DNA of 64,000 bases from Mucilaginibacter ginsenosidivorans (GTDB taxonomy: Bacteria > Bacteroidota > Bacteroidia > Sphingobacteriales > Sphingobacteriaceae), in assembly GCF_007971025.1 (NCBI RefSeq), contig NZ_CP042436.1, positions 5,022,001 through 5,086,000 of the forward strand, in the 5' to 3' direction. Numbering within the stretch: position 1 is the first letter of the stretch; every line of letters begins with the position of its first letter. The notes below the pieces were generated by a model. The model did not search any database. It was given only the letters and a program-made list of their open reading frames with translations, and was not told the DNA's origin. Both the position numbers and the translations under genes were made by a program. Below, piece by piece: positions 16,897 through 25,324 of this stretch.

Positions 16897-17538
16897 ATGA
16901 GCACAACAAACCACATCAGCTACGAAGGCCTGCTGGAAGGCAACAAAGAATTTATTGCAAATGCATTAAAGGAAGATCCTGAATATTTTGACAAACTTAC
17001 GGTGCAAAACCCGCCTGTTTTATGGATAGGCTGCGCCGATAGCCGCGTGCCTGCAAACCAGATAACCAACACCAAACCGGGCGAAATATTCGTGCACCGT
17101 AACATCGCGAACATGGTGATCCATACCGATATGAATATGCTGTCGGTGCTGGATTATGCCGTGAATGTTTTAAAGGTAAAACATGTTATCGTAACCGGGC
17201 ATTACGGCTGTGGTGGTATAATTGCCGCCATGAGCGATCAGCAATTCGGATTGATAGACAACTGGCTGATCCACATTAAAGATGTGTACCGTCTGCACGC
17301 CGCTGAACTGGACAGCATAAGCGACGAAAAAGCGCGGACCAACCGCATGGTGGAGCTTAATGTGATTGAAAACGTCAACAATCTTTGCAAAACTTCCATC
17401 GTACAAAACGCCTGGAAAAGCGGGCAGGAACTAAGCGTACACGGCTGGGTGTACAGCCTGAGCACCGGTATTATTACCGATCTGAAAGTAAGCACCTCCA
17501 GTAACGACAGCCTGGACCAGGTGTTTAAGTTTAAATAA
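16897..17538 (+). CDS. can: beta-class carbonic anhydrase
   Basis: 213 residues from the ATG at 16897 (MSTTNHISYEGLL). The frame is open upstream to 16819, but the extension has no family counterpart and would lie over the promoter box. Interconverts CO2 and bicarbonate. Zinc ligands C46, D48 (GCADSR), H102 and C105 (GHYGCGG) are all present; R50 pairs with D48. Cytoplasmic. It is divergent from the acyl-CoA carboxylase gene, which uses bicarbonate; a functional link is plausible but not shown. Confidence 0.94.
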   Translation: MSTTNHISYEGLLEGNKEFIANALKEDPEYFDKLTVQNPPVLWIGCADSRVPANQITNTKPGEIFVHRNIANMVIHTDMNMLSVLDYAVNVLKVKHVIVTGHYGCGGIIAAMSDQQFGLIDNWLIHIKDVYRLHAAELDSISDEKARTNRMVELNVIENVNNLCKTSIVQNAWKSGQELSVHGWVYSLSTGIITDLKVSTSSNDSLDQVFKFK

Positions 17539-17540
17539 GT

Positions 17541-17599
17541 TGGTTTGACAGATCATAGTTCATAGCAGATTTTACTATGAACTATGATCCACGAACCAC
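17541..17599. repeat. hairpin between convergent genes (CATAGTT family)
   Basis: Perfect 15-bp arms GATCATAGTTCATAG (17551-17565) and CTATGAACTATGATC (17575-17589), extended imperfectly outwards. Built from CATAGTT words like the other word-repeat hairpins; serves the ends of both flanking genes. Confidence 0.75.
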
Positions 17600-19236
17600 T
17601 AAATCTCTTTCTGCAAAAACGGGTACCTGTAATCTTTCGGCGGATCAAATGTTTCTTTGATCGTTCTTGGCGATACCCAGCGCAATAAATTGATCATCGA
17701 TCCGGCTTTGTCATTCGTACCCGAACCCCTTGCACCACCAAACGGCTGCTGACCAACGACGGCGCCTGTCGGTTTATCGTTGATGTAGAAGTTACCGGCT
17801 GCATTGCGCAGGCGGTGAGTCATATCGGCAATGGCGTAACGGTCTTGCGCGATGATGGCGCCCGTTAAGGCATAGATGGAAGTGTTGTCGACAATATCCA
17901 CTACCTTGTCAAAATCCTTATCATCATACACGTAAACCGTCAGTACCGGGCCAAAAAGCTCCTCGCACATGGTTACGTAATGCGGGTCGTCAACTTTGAT
18001 GACAGTCGGCTCAATGAACCAGCCCTTGCTCTTATCATAGTTACCGCCGGTGATGATCTCGACACCTTTATCTTTTTTGGCAGCGTCGATATATTTTGCC
18101 AGTTTGTCAAACGACTTTTCGTCGATAACGGCATTAATAAAGTTCTCAAAATCCTCAACCGGGCCCATTTTGAAAGTTGCAATATCACGTTGCATCCTTT
18201 CCTTAATAGCGGGCCACAACGATTTCGGGATATAGGCCCTTGAAGCTGCGGAACATTTCTGTCCCTGGTATTCAAATGCACCGCGTATAAGGGCTATGTT
18301 CGCTACATCAACATCGGCGCTTGGGTGTATCAGCACAAAGTCCTTACCGCCAGTTTCGCCCACAATGCGCGGGTAGGTTTTATATTTATGAATGTTGTTA
18401 CCAATGGTCTTCCAGATATTCTGGAATACACCTGTAGAACCTGTAAAATGAATGCCGGCAAAATCGGGGTGATTAAAAATAACCTCGCCCGCAGTCGGGC
18501 CGTCAACATATACCAGGTTGATCACACCATCGGGCAGTCCAGCTTCCTGGAATACCTGCATGATGACATTCGCCGCATACACCTGCGTGTTGGCAGGTTT
18601 CCAAACTACCACGTTGCCCATCATAGCTGCGGACGATGGCAAATTACCGGCAATCGCCGAGAAATTGAATGGCGTTAAAGCAAATACAAAACCTTCCAAC
18701 GGGCGCTGCTCAACCCTGTTCCAGACACCTTTGCCCGAAATTGGCGGTTGCTGCTGGTATATCTGCGTCATGTAAAACACGTTGAAGCGCAGGAAGTCGA
18801 TCAGCTCGCAAGCCGAATCGATCTCGGCCTGGTACGCATTTTTTGACTGGCCCAGCATGGTAGCCGCGTTCACCTTAGCGCGGTACGGACCGGCAAGCAG
18901 GTCGGCGGCTTTAAGGAAGATGGCGGCACGGTGCTCCCATGGCATTTCTTCCCAGTCGGCTTTAGCGGCCAGCGCGGCGTCGATAGCAGCCGCAACATGG
19001 CTGGCATCGCCGTAGTGAAATTTACCCAGTAAATGCTGGTGGTCGTGCGGCGGGCGAAGTTCCTGCAAATTGCCGGTACGTACTTCTTTTCCGCCGATAT
19101 ACATCGGGATGTCGGTCTGTTTCGAACGCGCTTCGTCCAATGCGGCTTTAAGCGCTGCACGCTCCACACTGCGCGGACCGTAGTTTAAAACAGGTTCGTT
19201 CTGCGGTGTGGGGACGTTAAAAAATCCTTTGAGCAT
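17599..19236 (-). CDS. pruA: L-glutamate gamma-semialdehyde dehydrogenase (P5C dehydrogenase)
   Basis: 545 residues, the length of the free-standing mitochondrial-type enzyme. Oxidises glutamate semialdehyde/1-pyrroline-5-carboxylate to glutamate with NAD in proline catabolism. It starts MLKGFFNVPTPQNEPVLNYG, with N-terminal features typical of this branch. The aldehyde dehydrogenase sites are visible: FTGSTGVFQ, ETGGKDFVLIHP with the catalytic Glu, and QGQKCSAASR with the catalytic Cys. The C-terminal PFGGARGSGTNDKAGS is standard. Proline dehydrogenase is not in the window. Confidence 0.95.
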   Translation of the reverse strand: MLKGFFNVPTPQNEPVLNYGPRSVERAALKAALDEARSKQTDIPMYIGGKEVRTGNLQELRPPHDHQHLLGKFHYGDASHVAAAIDAALAAKADWEEMPWEHRAAIFLKAADLLAGPYRAKVNAATMLGQSKNAYQAEIDSACELIDFLRFNVFYMTQIYQQQPPISGKGVWNRVEQRPLEGFVFALTPFNFSAIAGNLPSSAAMMGNVVVWKPANTQVYAANVIMQVFQEAGLPDGVINLVYVDGPTAGEVIFNHPDFAGIHFTGSTGVFQNIWKTIGNNIHKYKTYPRIVGETGGKDFVLIHPSADVDVANIALIRGAFEYQGQKCSAASRAYIPKSLWPAIKERMQRDIATFKMGPVEDFENFINAVIDEKSFDKLAKYIDAAKKDKGVEIITGGNYDKSKGWFIEPTVIKVDDPHYVTMCEELFGPVLTVYVYDDKDFDKVVDIVDNTSIYALTGAIIAQDRYAIADMTHRLRNAAGNFYINDKPTGAVVGQQPFGGARGSGTNDKAGSMINLLRWVSPRTIKETFDPPKDYRYPFLQKEI

Positions 19237-19257
19237 AGGTTATAATTATTGAGAGCG

Positions 19258-19265
19258 CAAAGATA
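19258..19265 (-). promoter_or_regulatory. -7 promoter box of pruA
   Basis: TATCTTTG on the minus strand, an exact TAnnTTTG match, 22 bases before the pruA ATG. Confidence 0.55.
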
Positions 19266-19346
19266 CAGGTTAATGTGCAGATGTGCGAATAAGCCGATAT
19301 TCAAATTACGGGAGGGTGACAGTTGGATGCAGGTAAACTAATAATT

Positions 19347-19436
19347 CATGGTTTACACTTTTTAATGTAATATTTGTTTAACTAACTTATAGTGAATAAC
19401 TTAGCTATTAACGCACATCAAAAAGTGTAAACCATG
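19347..19436. repeat. 90-bp element with CATGGTTTACACTTTTT terminal inverted repeats, copy 1
   Basis: Starts CATGGTTTACACTTTTT and ends with its exact 17-base reverse complement AAAAAGTGTAAACCATG; the inside is AT-rich. A shorter relative is at 47650-47728 upstream of dnaK. It lies between pruA and the AraC-permease gene. Confidence 0.75.
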
Positions 19437-19464
19437 TTAACCCAGTGTTGGTGGCATTTGTTAA

Positions 19465-19512
19465 GAGTCAGGAATCCGGGCAGATCAAATCTTGATTCCC
19501 GGCTCCTGGCTC
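19465..19512 (-). terminator. hairpin behind the AraC-permease gene
   Basis: GAGTCAGGAATCCGGG pairs imperfectly with CCCGGCTCCTGGCTC, just downstream of the permease stop codon at 19519 on the minus strand. No T-run is obvious. Confidence 0.45.
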
Positions 19513-19518
19513 TACAAA

Positions 19519-22500
19519 TCATTCCGAACGCAAACTCTTCACCGGGTTAGCCAGCGCGGCCCTGATAGCCTGGAAACTAACAGTGAGCAGGGTAATGACG
19601 ACTGCCGCTATGCCCGAGGCGATGAATACGCCCGGACCGATGCTGACACGGTAGTTATAGCTCTCGAGCCAATGCCTTAGGAAATAAAGCGCAACCGGCG
19701 AGGCAATAACGCAACTGAGCATTACCAGCACCACAAAATCGCGCGAAAGCATTACCCATACCTGCGCTATGGATGCACCTAAGACTTTGCGGATGCCTAT
19801 CTCCTTGGTGCGCTGCTCTGCAACATAAGCGGCAAGCCCGAACAACCCCAGGCAGGATATGAATATGGCCAGCCCGGCAAACACGCCCGCCAGTTTGCCT
19901 ACCAGCACCTCCAGGTTGAATTTGGAGGCATATTCATCATCCACAAACTTGTACAGGTAAGGATAAGCCGGGTTATATTTTTCAAATATCTTCCCGATCT
20001 TATCTATCGCGGTATGCGTATTCACATTTTTCGGCAGCCGGTATGTTATTACAAACCCAAATGGATTGTGCCCGAAGATGGCGGGCTCCACTGGTTTGTA
20101 GGGTGATTCCATCAGCGCGTCCTTCACCACACCGATTATCGTTACCGGTTTGGCGCTGCCATTCCACGATACCATTTGACCAACAGGATTTTTAAGCCCT
20201 ATTCGCCTGATGGTGGCCTCATTAACGATGACGTTCAGCGAATCCTTCTTCCAATCGGCCGAGAATTCACGCCCGGCCGCCATCGTCATCCCCAGGGTTT
20301 TAAAATAATCATTGGACATCCAGATGGCGCCGATGTTTACTTCCTCTTCGCCCGCATTTTTACCCGGCCATTTCTGTAATGAAAAATGGCTGTATACCTG
20401 CGTTGCCGGCGATGTGGACGATGCCACACTTTCGACAAGCCCCGATGAAAGCAGGTCATTCTTTAAGGCATCATAATGCTGGTAAAGGTCGCCGTTCATG
20501 TCCGTCATCACCAGCCTGTCGGCGCTGTAGCCCATAGGCCGATTTTTAACATATTGTATTTGCTGGTAAACGATCACCGTGCTGATGATCAGCGCAACCG
20601 AACAGGTGAATTGAACCACCACCAGTATCTTACGTGGTAACGACGCTGCCTTGCCGGCCCGTATGCTGCCTTTGAGCACCTTAACGGGATTGAACGACGA
20701 CAGGTAAAAGGCGGGCCTGCTTCCTGCCGCCAACCCGGTAAGCAGCACGAATGCTATCATAATACCCCAGAACCCGGCACTGCCATAAGGAACATGGGTA
20801 TAGGTGCCGGTTAAGGCATTGAACGATGGCAGGGCCAATTGAACAAAAAGCAAACCCAGCAGGAACGATATAGAAGTTATCAGTAAAGATTCGAGCAAAA
20901 ACTGGTAAACCAGGTCGATGCGCCCCGAGCCGATGGCCTTACGAACACCAACTTCCCTGGCCCGTTTTTCGGACCGTGCTGTCGAAAGGTTCATAAAATT
21001 GATACAGGCTATTGCCAGTACCAGTATGCCGATGATGCTGAACAGGCGCACATAATCCACAAATCCTCCGGCCACTTTCCCGTTTTTAAAATCGTTGTAT
21101 AAATGCCAGTCCTTTAATGGGTGCAGGAACACTTCGGGTTTTGCCACATGCATCTCGGGACTTCGTTTATCAACAATATCCCTGATCTTAGGTGCAATTT
21201 GCGTATAGTTTGCGCCGGCATCCAGCGCTACGTAGGCCGAAAATGAATTGTAGGTCCATTTGGTGCGCCCGTCTTTTATCCACCCCTGGGTTGCTTCTGA
21301 ATAGGCAAAAGGCACCAGGTAATTGAATTGCAGCGTCGCATTCTGAGGGATGTCCTTAATAACACCGGTAACTTTCATATCCTGCGAGTTATCGAAACGC
21401 ACCACTTTTCCCATCGGGTCGGTATCTCCAAATAAGGATTTGGCCGTTGATTCGGTCAAAACGACGGAATAAATATCCGTCAAGGCCGTATTGGCATTGC
21501 CTTTAATAAGGGCATATTGAAATATTTTGAAGAAATCCGGCCCCGCGGCTCCTCCGCCAAGGTAAAACTTCTTTTCGCCCACCAAAAGGTCATGGTTCAT
21601 CTTGCCTATATTGTCGGCTTCGGCAACATATTTTATCCCCGGTATTTCCTCCCGCAAAACTTTAACCAGCGGCAGCGCGATGGATGTTTGGGTTGTCGTG
21701 CCGTTGTGCTGCGAGGTCAGGTTCATTTCTACCTGGTACAATTGCTTATAATCGGGTAAAAAACGGTCGTAGGAATATTGACCGGTTACCCATAAACCGA
21801 TCAGGAGCGCTACGGCCATGCCGGTAGCCAGGCCGGCAATGTTCAGCGCGCTGTAACCTTTGTTATACAGCATATTGCGCCAGGCTATTTTCAAATAATT
21901 GCGAAACATATATTTGCGATTTAATTGCTCACAAGACCACGCAGCGATGGAATTGTGACGCGAAATTATCGCTGCAGACCGCGAAACAGGGTCCAAATCA
22001 TGATTTGGTCGCTCTTTTTTCAATACAGCCTTATATTCCGCGGGGTTTTTCCCGGTTATTTGTTTGAAGGCGCGGTTGAAAGTAGTTTTTGAGTTGAATC
22101 CGCAATCATACGCTATACCCAACAGGGTCATCCGGTCATACGCCGGGTCCTTCATTTTCCGGGCAACGTCCTGTATCCTGAATTCATTCACAAAATCATT
22201 GAAGTTTTTTCGCAGGCCGGTATTAACGATCCGCGACAACTCGTGGATGGAAATGCCGAGTTCTTTGGCTAACGAGTTTAAGCTCAGCTCGGCATCCAGG
22301 TAAAAGCGGTTGACCTTCATTTGATGCCGAAGCCAATAGCCCCGCTGTATCAGCTTGTCTTTTGAGGAAGAAAGCTGATCCTTACGGGTAAACTTTTGAC
22401 CCGGCCGGGCAATTCTCCGTAAATAAAAGCCCACGAGCGGACCAACCGAAAGCACGAATTGTAATAATACCCGGCTCCATCGCGGGAAATAGTTTCCTAA

Positions 22501-22686
22501 TCCAATATCGGCACAAAAGCCCCCGACCAGCCACAAAGCTGTGACAGCCAGTATAAGGCTAAGCAGCCGGTTTGCGTCCCCGCCCGGCTTTTTGAGCCAC
22601 AACTGCACACTAAAAGCCAGGCAGGTGAAGGCTGCTCCCAGCATGAGCAGGTCGAAAAAGCTGATATGTAGTTGTTGGCCGGTCAA
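19519..22686 (-). CDS. fusion of AraC-type regulator and MacB/FtsX-type ABC permease
   Basis: 1055 residues in one open frame. Residues 5-90: about three transmembrane segments. 133-222: AraC-type double helix-turn-helix (LNSLAKELGISIHELSRIVN, then GIAYDCGFNSKTTFNRAFKQ, then GKNPAEY). 260-1055: a complete MacB/FtsX-type permease starting at an internal ATG (21909, MFRNYLKIAWRN), with two periplasmic MacB-like parts and FtsX domains (ARSEKRAREVGVRKAIGSGR; EQRTKEIGIRKVLGAS). The start codon is TTG at 22686; an ATG exists only at codon 15. Related membrane AraC proteins normally have seven N-terminal helices; four seem to be missing. Probable role: macrolide/peptide-type export or stress sensing. 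No ATPase gene is adjacent. Internal start or fusion cannot be told apart by eye. Confidence 0.8.
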   Translation of the reverse strand: MTGQQLHISFFDLLMLGAAFTCLAFSVQLWLKKPGGDANRLLSLILAVTALWLVGGFCADIGLGNYFPRWSRVLLQFVLSVGPLVGFYLRRIARPGQKFTRKDQLSSSKDKLIQRGYWLRHQMKVNRFYLDAELSLNSLAKELGISIHELSRIVNTGLRKNFNDFVNEFRIQDVARKMKDPAYDRMTLLGIAYDCGFNSKTTFNRAFKQITGKNPAEYKAVLKKERPNHDLDPVSRSAAIISRHNSIAAWSCEQLNRKYMFRNYLKIAWRNMLYNKGYSALNIAGLATGMAVALLIGLWVTGQYSYDRFLPDYKQLYQVEMNLTSQHNGTTTQTSIALPLVKVLREEIPGIKYVAEADNIGKMNHDLLVGEKKFYLGGGAAGPDFFKIFQYALIKGNANTALTDIYSVVLTESTAKSLFGDTDPMGKVVRFDNSQDMKVTGVIKDIPQNATLQFNYLVPFAYSEATQGWIKDGRTKWTYNSFSAYVALDAGANYTQIAPKIRDIVDKRSPEMHVAKPEVFLHPLKDWHLYNDFKNGKVAGGFVDYVRLFSIIGILVLAIACINFMNLSTARSEKRAREVGVRKAIGSGRIDLVYQFLLESLLITSISFLLGLLFVQLALPSFNALTGTYTHVPYGSAGFWGIMIAFVLLTGLAAGSRPAFYLSSFNPVKVLKGSIRAGKAASLPRKILVVVQFTCSVALIISTVIVYQQIQYVKNRPMGYSADRLVMTDMNGDLYQHYDALKNDLLSSGLVESVASSTSPATQVYSHFSLQKWPGKNAGEEEVNIGAIWMSNDYFKTLGMTMAAGREFSADWKKDSLNVIVNEATIRRIGLKNPVGQMVSWNGSAKPVTIIGVVKDALMESPYKPVEPAIFGHNPFGFVITYRLPKNVNTHTAIDKIGKIFEKYNPAYPYLYKFVDDEYASKFNLEVLVGKLAGVFAGLAIFISCLGLFGLAAYVAEQRTKEIGIRKVLGASIAQVWVMLSRDFVVLVMLSCVIASPVALYFLRHWLESYNYRVSIGPGVFIASGIAAVVITLLTVSFQAIRAALANPVKSLRSE

Positions 22687-22909
22687 ATCAGTAAGTACTG
22701 TGCAATCGGTATTCCAATTTAATAATTATTTGATAATTAGCTTTTAAAGAAAAACAGCCGTAAGCTTTTGTAATGAAACCGGACGGAACATGTTCGGTTT
22801 TGCCTGTCTTGTCACACAGGTGTGCGGCTTTATAAAGTTCAACTAACCTGTCGCAAACCTACCGTCACATTGTCGTTTTCACCTGTCACAGCAACTAACA
22901 CAAGCACCG

Positions 22910-22917
22910 TATGTTTG
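22910..22917 (+). promoter_or_regulatory. -7 promoter box of the SRPBCC gene
   Basis: TATGTTTG matches TAnnTTTG and lies 33 bases before the ATG at 22951. Confidence 0.45.
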
Positions 22918-22950
22918 TATTGTTAAACGAATCAAAAAACACGCAACAAT

Positions 22951-23379
22951 ATGAGCACAACAGAAAAAACACTGGTTACGATCGAAGCGGTTGTAAACGC
23001 ACCTGTAGAAAAAGTATGGGAATTATGGAACAACCCCAAACACGTTACGCAATGGAACCACGCGTCGGACGACTGGCATTCGCCCAGCGCTGAGAATGAT
23101 CTGCGTGTCGGCGGCACATTCCTGTACCGTATGGAAGCAAAGGACGGCAGCTTCGGGTTCGACTTTGGCGGCACTTATGACGATGTTACACCTAACAAAC
23201 GGCTTGCCTATACCATTGGCGACGGCAGGAAAGTAGAGGTACTGTTTGACGGGCATGGAAATTCGACCAAAATAACCTCGACCTTCGAAGCCGAAAATCA
23301 AAATCCCGTTGAAATGCAGCGTGGCGGCTGGCAGGCTATTTTAGATAACTTTAAGAAGTACGCAGAGTCTGCGGCGTAG
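22951..23379 (+). CDS. SRPBCC domain (AHSA1-like) protein
   Basis: 142 residues forming one START/SRPBCC-fold domain. It begins with 'VTIEAVVNAPVEKVWELWNNPKHVTQWNHAS', here split only by short gaps, the standard first strand and helix of AHSA1-like proteins, and ends with 'EMQRGGWQAILDNFKKY', the long C-terminal helix. Such proteins bind hydrophobic ligands; many are of unknown function. It is cytoplasmic and monocistronic, followed directly by an 18-bp tandem repeat. Confidence 0.92.
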   Translation: MSTTEKTLVTIEAVVNAPVEKVWELWNNPKHVTQWNHASDDWHSPSAENDLRVGGTFLYRMEAKDGSFGFDFGGTYDDVTPNKRLAYTIGDGRKVEVLFDGHGNSTKITSTFEAENQNPVEMQRGGWQAILDNFKKYAESAA

Positions 23380-23380
23380 C

Positions 23381-23463
23381 CGGTTGATTGAGTTGAGTAG
23401 GTTGATTGAGTTGAGTAGGTTGATTGGGTTGAATAAGTTAATTCAGCAAAACCCAATCAACCA
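23381..23463. repeat. tandem 18-bp repeat forming a word-repeat hairpin (GTTGATT family)
   Basis: Two identical copies of GGTTGATTGAGTTGAGTA (23382-23399, 23400-23417) and a third with two changes (23418-23435). A matching AACCCAATCAACC arm (23450-23462) pairs perfectly with 23418-23430. It starts 2 bases after the SRPBCC stop codon. Confidence 0.85.
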
Positions 23464-23534
23464 TTTACTTAGTAATTCAGGCCCACATTCGACTCCCCAC
23501 GAAAACCTTTTGCCGTCCACCTTTCGCCTTAAAA

Positions 23535-25217
23535 TCACTCCACCTTTTTAAAAAGCACATGCTGCACCCTGCCCGAGTTGACCTCGAAGCCGGTGATCTT
23601 GTTTTTACCGTCGCGCAGTATGTCCAGGTTATCCATCCACCAGAAATTGCTGGTCAAATGGATATCACCGTAAAGTTTTAAAGGCGAATCGTTGTATTTG
23701 GCGTTAGTGAGCACCAGCTTATGGTATTTCAGTACAATACGGTAATTACAATCCAGTTCGGGTGAGTAATAGGTACCTGTATAGGTTTGCAATATTTTAT
23801 CGGATTTTGATGTGGTATCGTATTTAACCAGCAACCGGTGATTATCGGGCCAATATTGATCGACCTTTATTTTTTTGTCATCCATACCGAATAAAAATTT
23901 AACCTCGGGCCGGGTAAACATCTCAAAGGTGTCCTTCGCAGCTTTTATCAAAAGGTTACTCGCGCCGTAGGGCGTTATCCAATACAATTTACCATGGCTG
24001 AGGCGGTAAGCAAAATGAGCGCCGTCGGCAGAAAGGTAATCGCCGGTAAACTTTTTAATACCAACGGTATCCGTTAGTACGGCTTGGTTAAAGTCGGTAT
24101 ATTTTTTAGGGACCTCTTTCTTTTTCGGTGAAGGGTCAGCTATAAAAAGGTTAGCCAATTGGTTCGATTTGCCGGAGGGGTCGGCATCGCCCACATTGCT
24201 GAATACGATAAATCCCATTTTCAGATCGGGGAAAACGCTGACCGAAGTGCGGAAACCTGCGTCGGCGCCGTTATGCGAATAGCGCTTTTGTCCACGGTAG
24301 GTATCAACACCTATACCCATTGCGTAATCCTGTACCTTACCGCTATTAAGTACGGCTTTGGTTGTCAGGGTCTCAATATCCTGTTGGTCGCCCACCTTAT
24401 GATCATAAAAATTCATTATCCACCGGCTCATGTCAGGGATATTGGTGAACAGACTGGTGGCCCCGGCATTAGAATAGCTCAGCACATCATTTATGAAATG
24501 CCCTTTTTCCTTATCATAAGAGTAGGCACGGTTAGGTTCTATCTCTGTATAATCGTCGTGAAAATGGGTGTGATTCATTCCCAGCGGCTTAAAAATAGCC
24601 GAGTCGGTAAACTGCCGCAGCGTTTTGCCGGTTACCGATCTTACGATCTCGCCCAGCATGGTAAACCCGCTGTTCGAGTAGCTCCACTCGTCGCCCGGTT
24701 TAAAATTGAGCGCCTGTTGTTTACTTAATATTTTGATGATCTGGTCCTCTGTTATCACATCATCAAGCCGCGTGCCTGCAATAGCAAGCAACTGCCATTG
24801 ATCGCGTATGCCACTGGTGTGGTTCAGCAGGTTACGGATGGTGATCTTCTGTTTCAGGTCGGGGAACCATGTTAAGTATTTCCGGATATCGTCGTCCATG
24901 TTCAGTTTACCCTGCCTTGCCAGCAAAACTATGGCATAAGCAGTAAACTGCTTTGAGACCGAAGCCATGTGAAAAATGGTTTCGGGCGTATTGGGAATAT
25001 TATATTCCAGGTTGGCCATGCCGTATCCCTTTGCATAGATCAGCGAATCGTTACGGACGATGCCTATGGTAAAACCGGCACTTTTGTTATTATCCCAGTA
25101 TTTAAACAGGCTGTCTATCTTTTTAGCGGTTGCATTGGGTATGGCCTGTGAAAAGGCAGCGCTGGTGGCGATGAATGCGAATAGCAGGGCGAAAATGTGT
25201 TTCAGGAAGGTTCTCAT
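23535..25217 (-). CDS. serine hydrolase, class C beta-lactamase/esterase fold, exported
   Basis: 560 residues. Signal peptide (about 1-24, cleavage near AFSQA). The beta-lactamase-related domain spans about 35-370: nucleophile motif S86-V-S-K89 (FHMASVSKQ), Y180-S-N182, and HNGADAG as the third motif (H-x-G). The C-terminal 190 residues form a lipocalin-like extension with 'FTGDYLSADG' and 'YTGTYYSPEL', frequent in Bacteroidota homologues. D-Ala peptidase or esterase activity is more likely than drug hydrolysis. Monocistronic, minus strand. Confidence 0.9.
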   Translation of the reverse strand: MRTFLKHIFALLFAFIATSAAFSQAIPNATAKKIDSLFKYWDNNKSAGFTIGIVRNDSLIYAKGYGMANLEYNIPNTPETIFHMASVSKQFTAYAIVLLARQGKLNMDDDIRKYLTWFPDLKQKITIRNLLNHTSGIRDQWQLLAIAGTRLDDVITEDQIIKILSKQQALNFKPGDEWSYSNSGFTMLGEIVRSVTGKTLRQFTDSAIFKPLGMNHTHFHDDYTEIEPNRAYSYDKEKGHFINDVLSYSNAGATSLFTNIPDMSRWIMNFYDHKVGDQQDIETLTTKAVLNSGKVQDYAMGIGVDTYRGQKRYSHNGADAGFRTSVSVFPDLKMGFIVFSNVGDADPSGKSNQLANLFIADPSPKKKEVPKKYTDFNQAVLTDTVGIKKFTGDYLSADGAHFAYRLSHGKLYWITPYGASNLLIKAAKDTFEMFTRPEVKFLFGMDDKKIKVDQYWPDNHRLLVKYDTTSKSDKILQTYTGTYYSPELDCNYRIVLKYHKLVLTNAKYNDSPLKLYGDIHLTSNFWWMDNLDILRDGKNKITGFEVNSGRVQHVLFKKVE

Positions 25218-25324
25218 AACTTGGCTTGAGCTATAAATTTACAGAATCCGGGCCGAATTGCAAGCCTGAAGCTATGACGCCTCAAAACCTAAAACGTCAC
25301 AGATCCACCGTCAAACCCAAAAAA

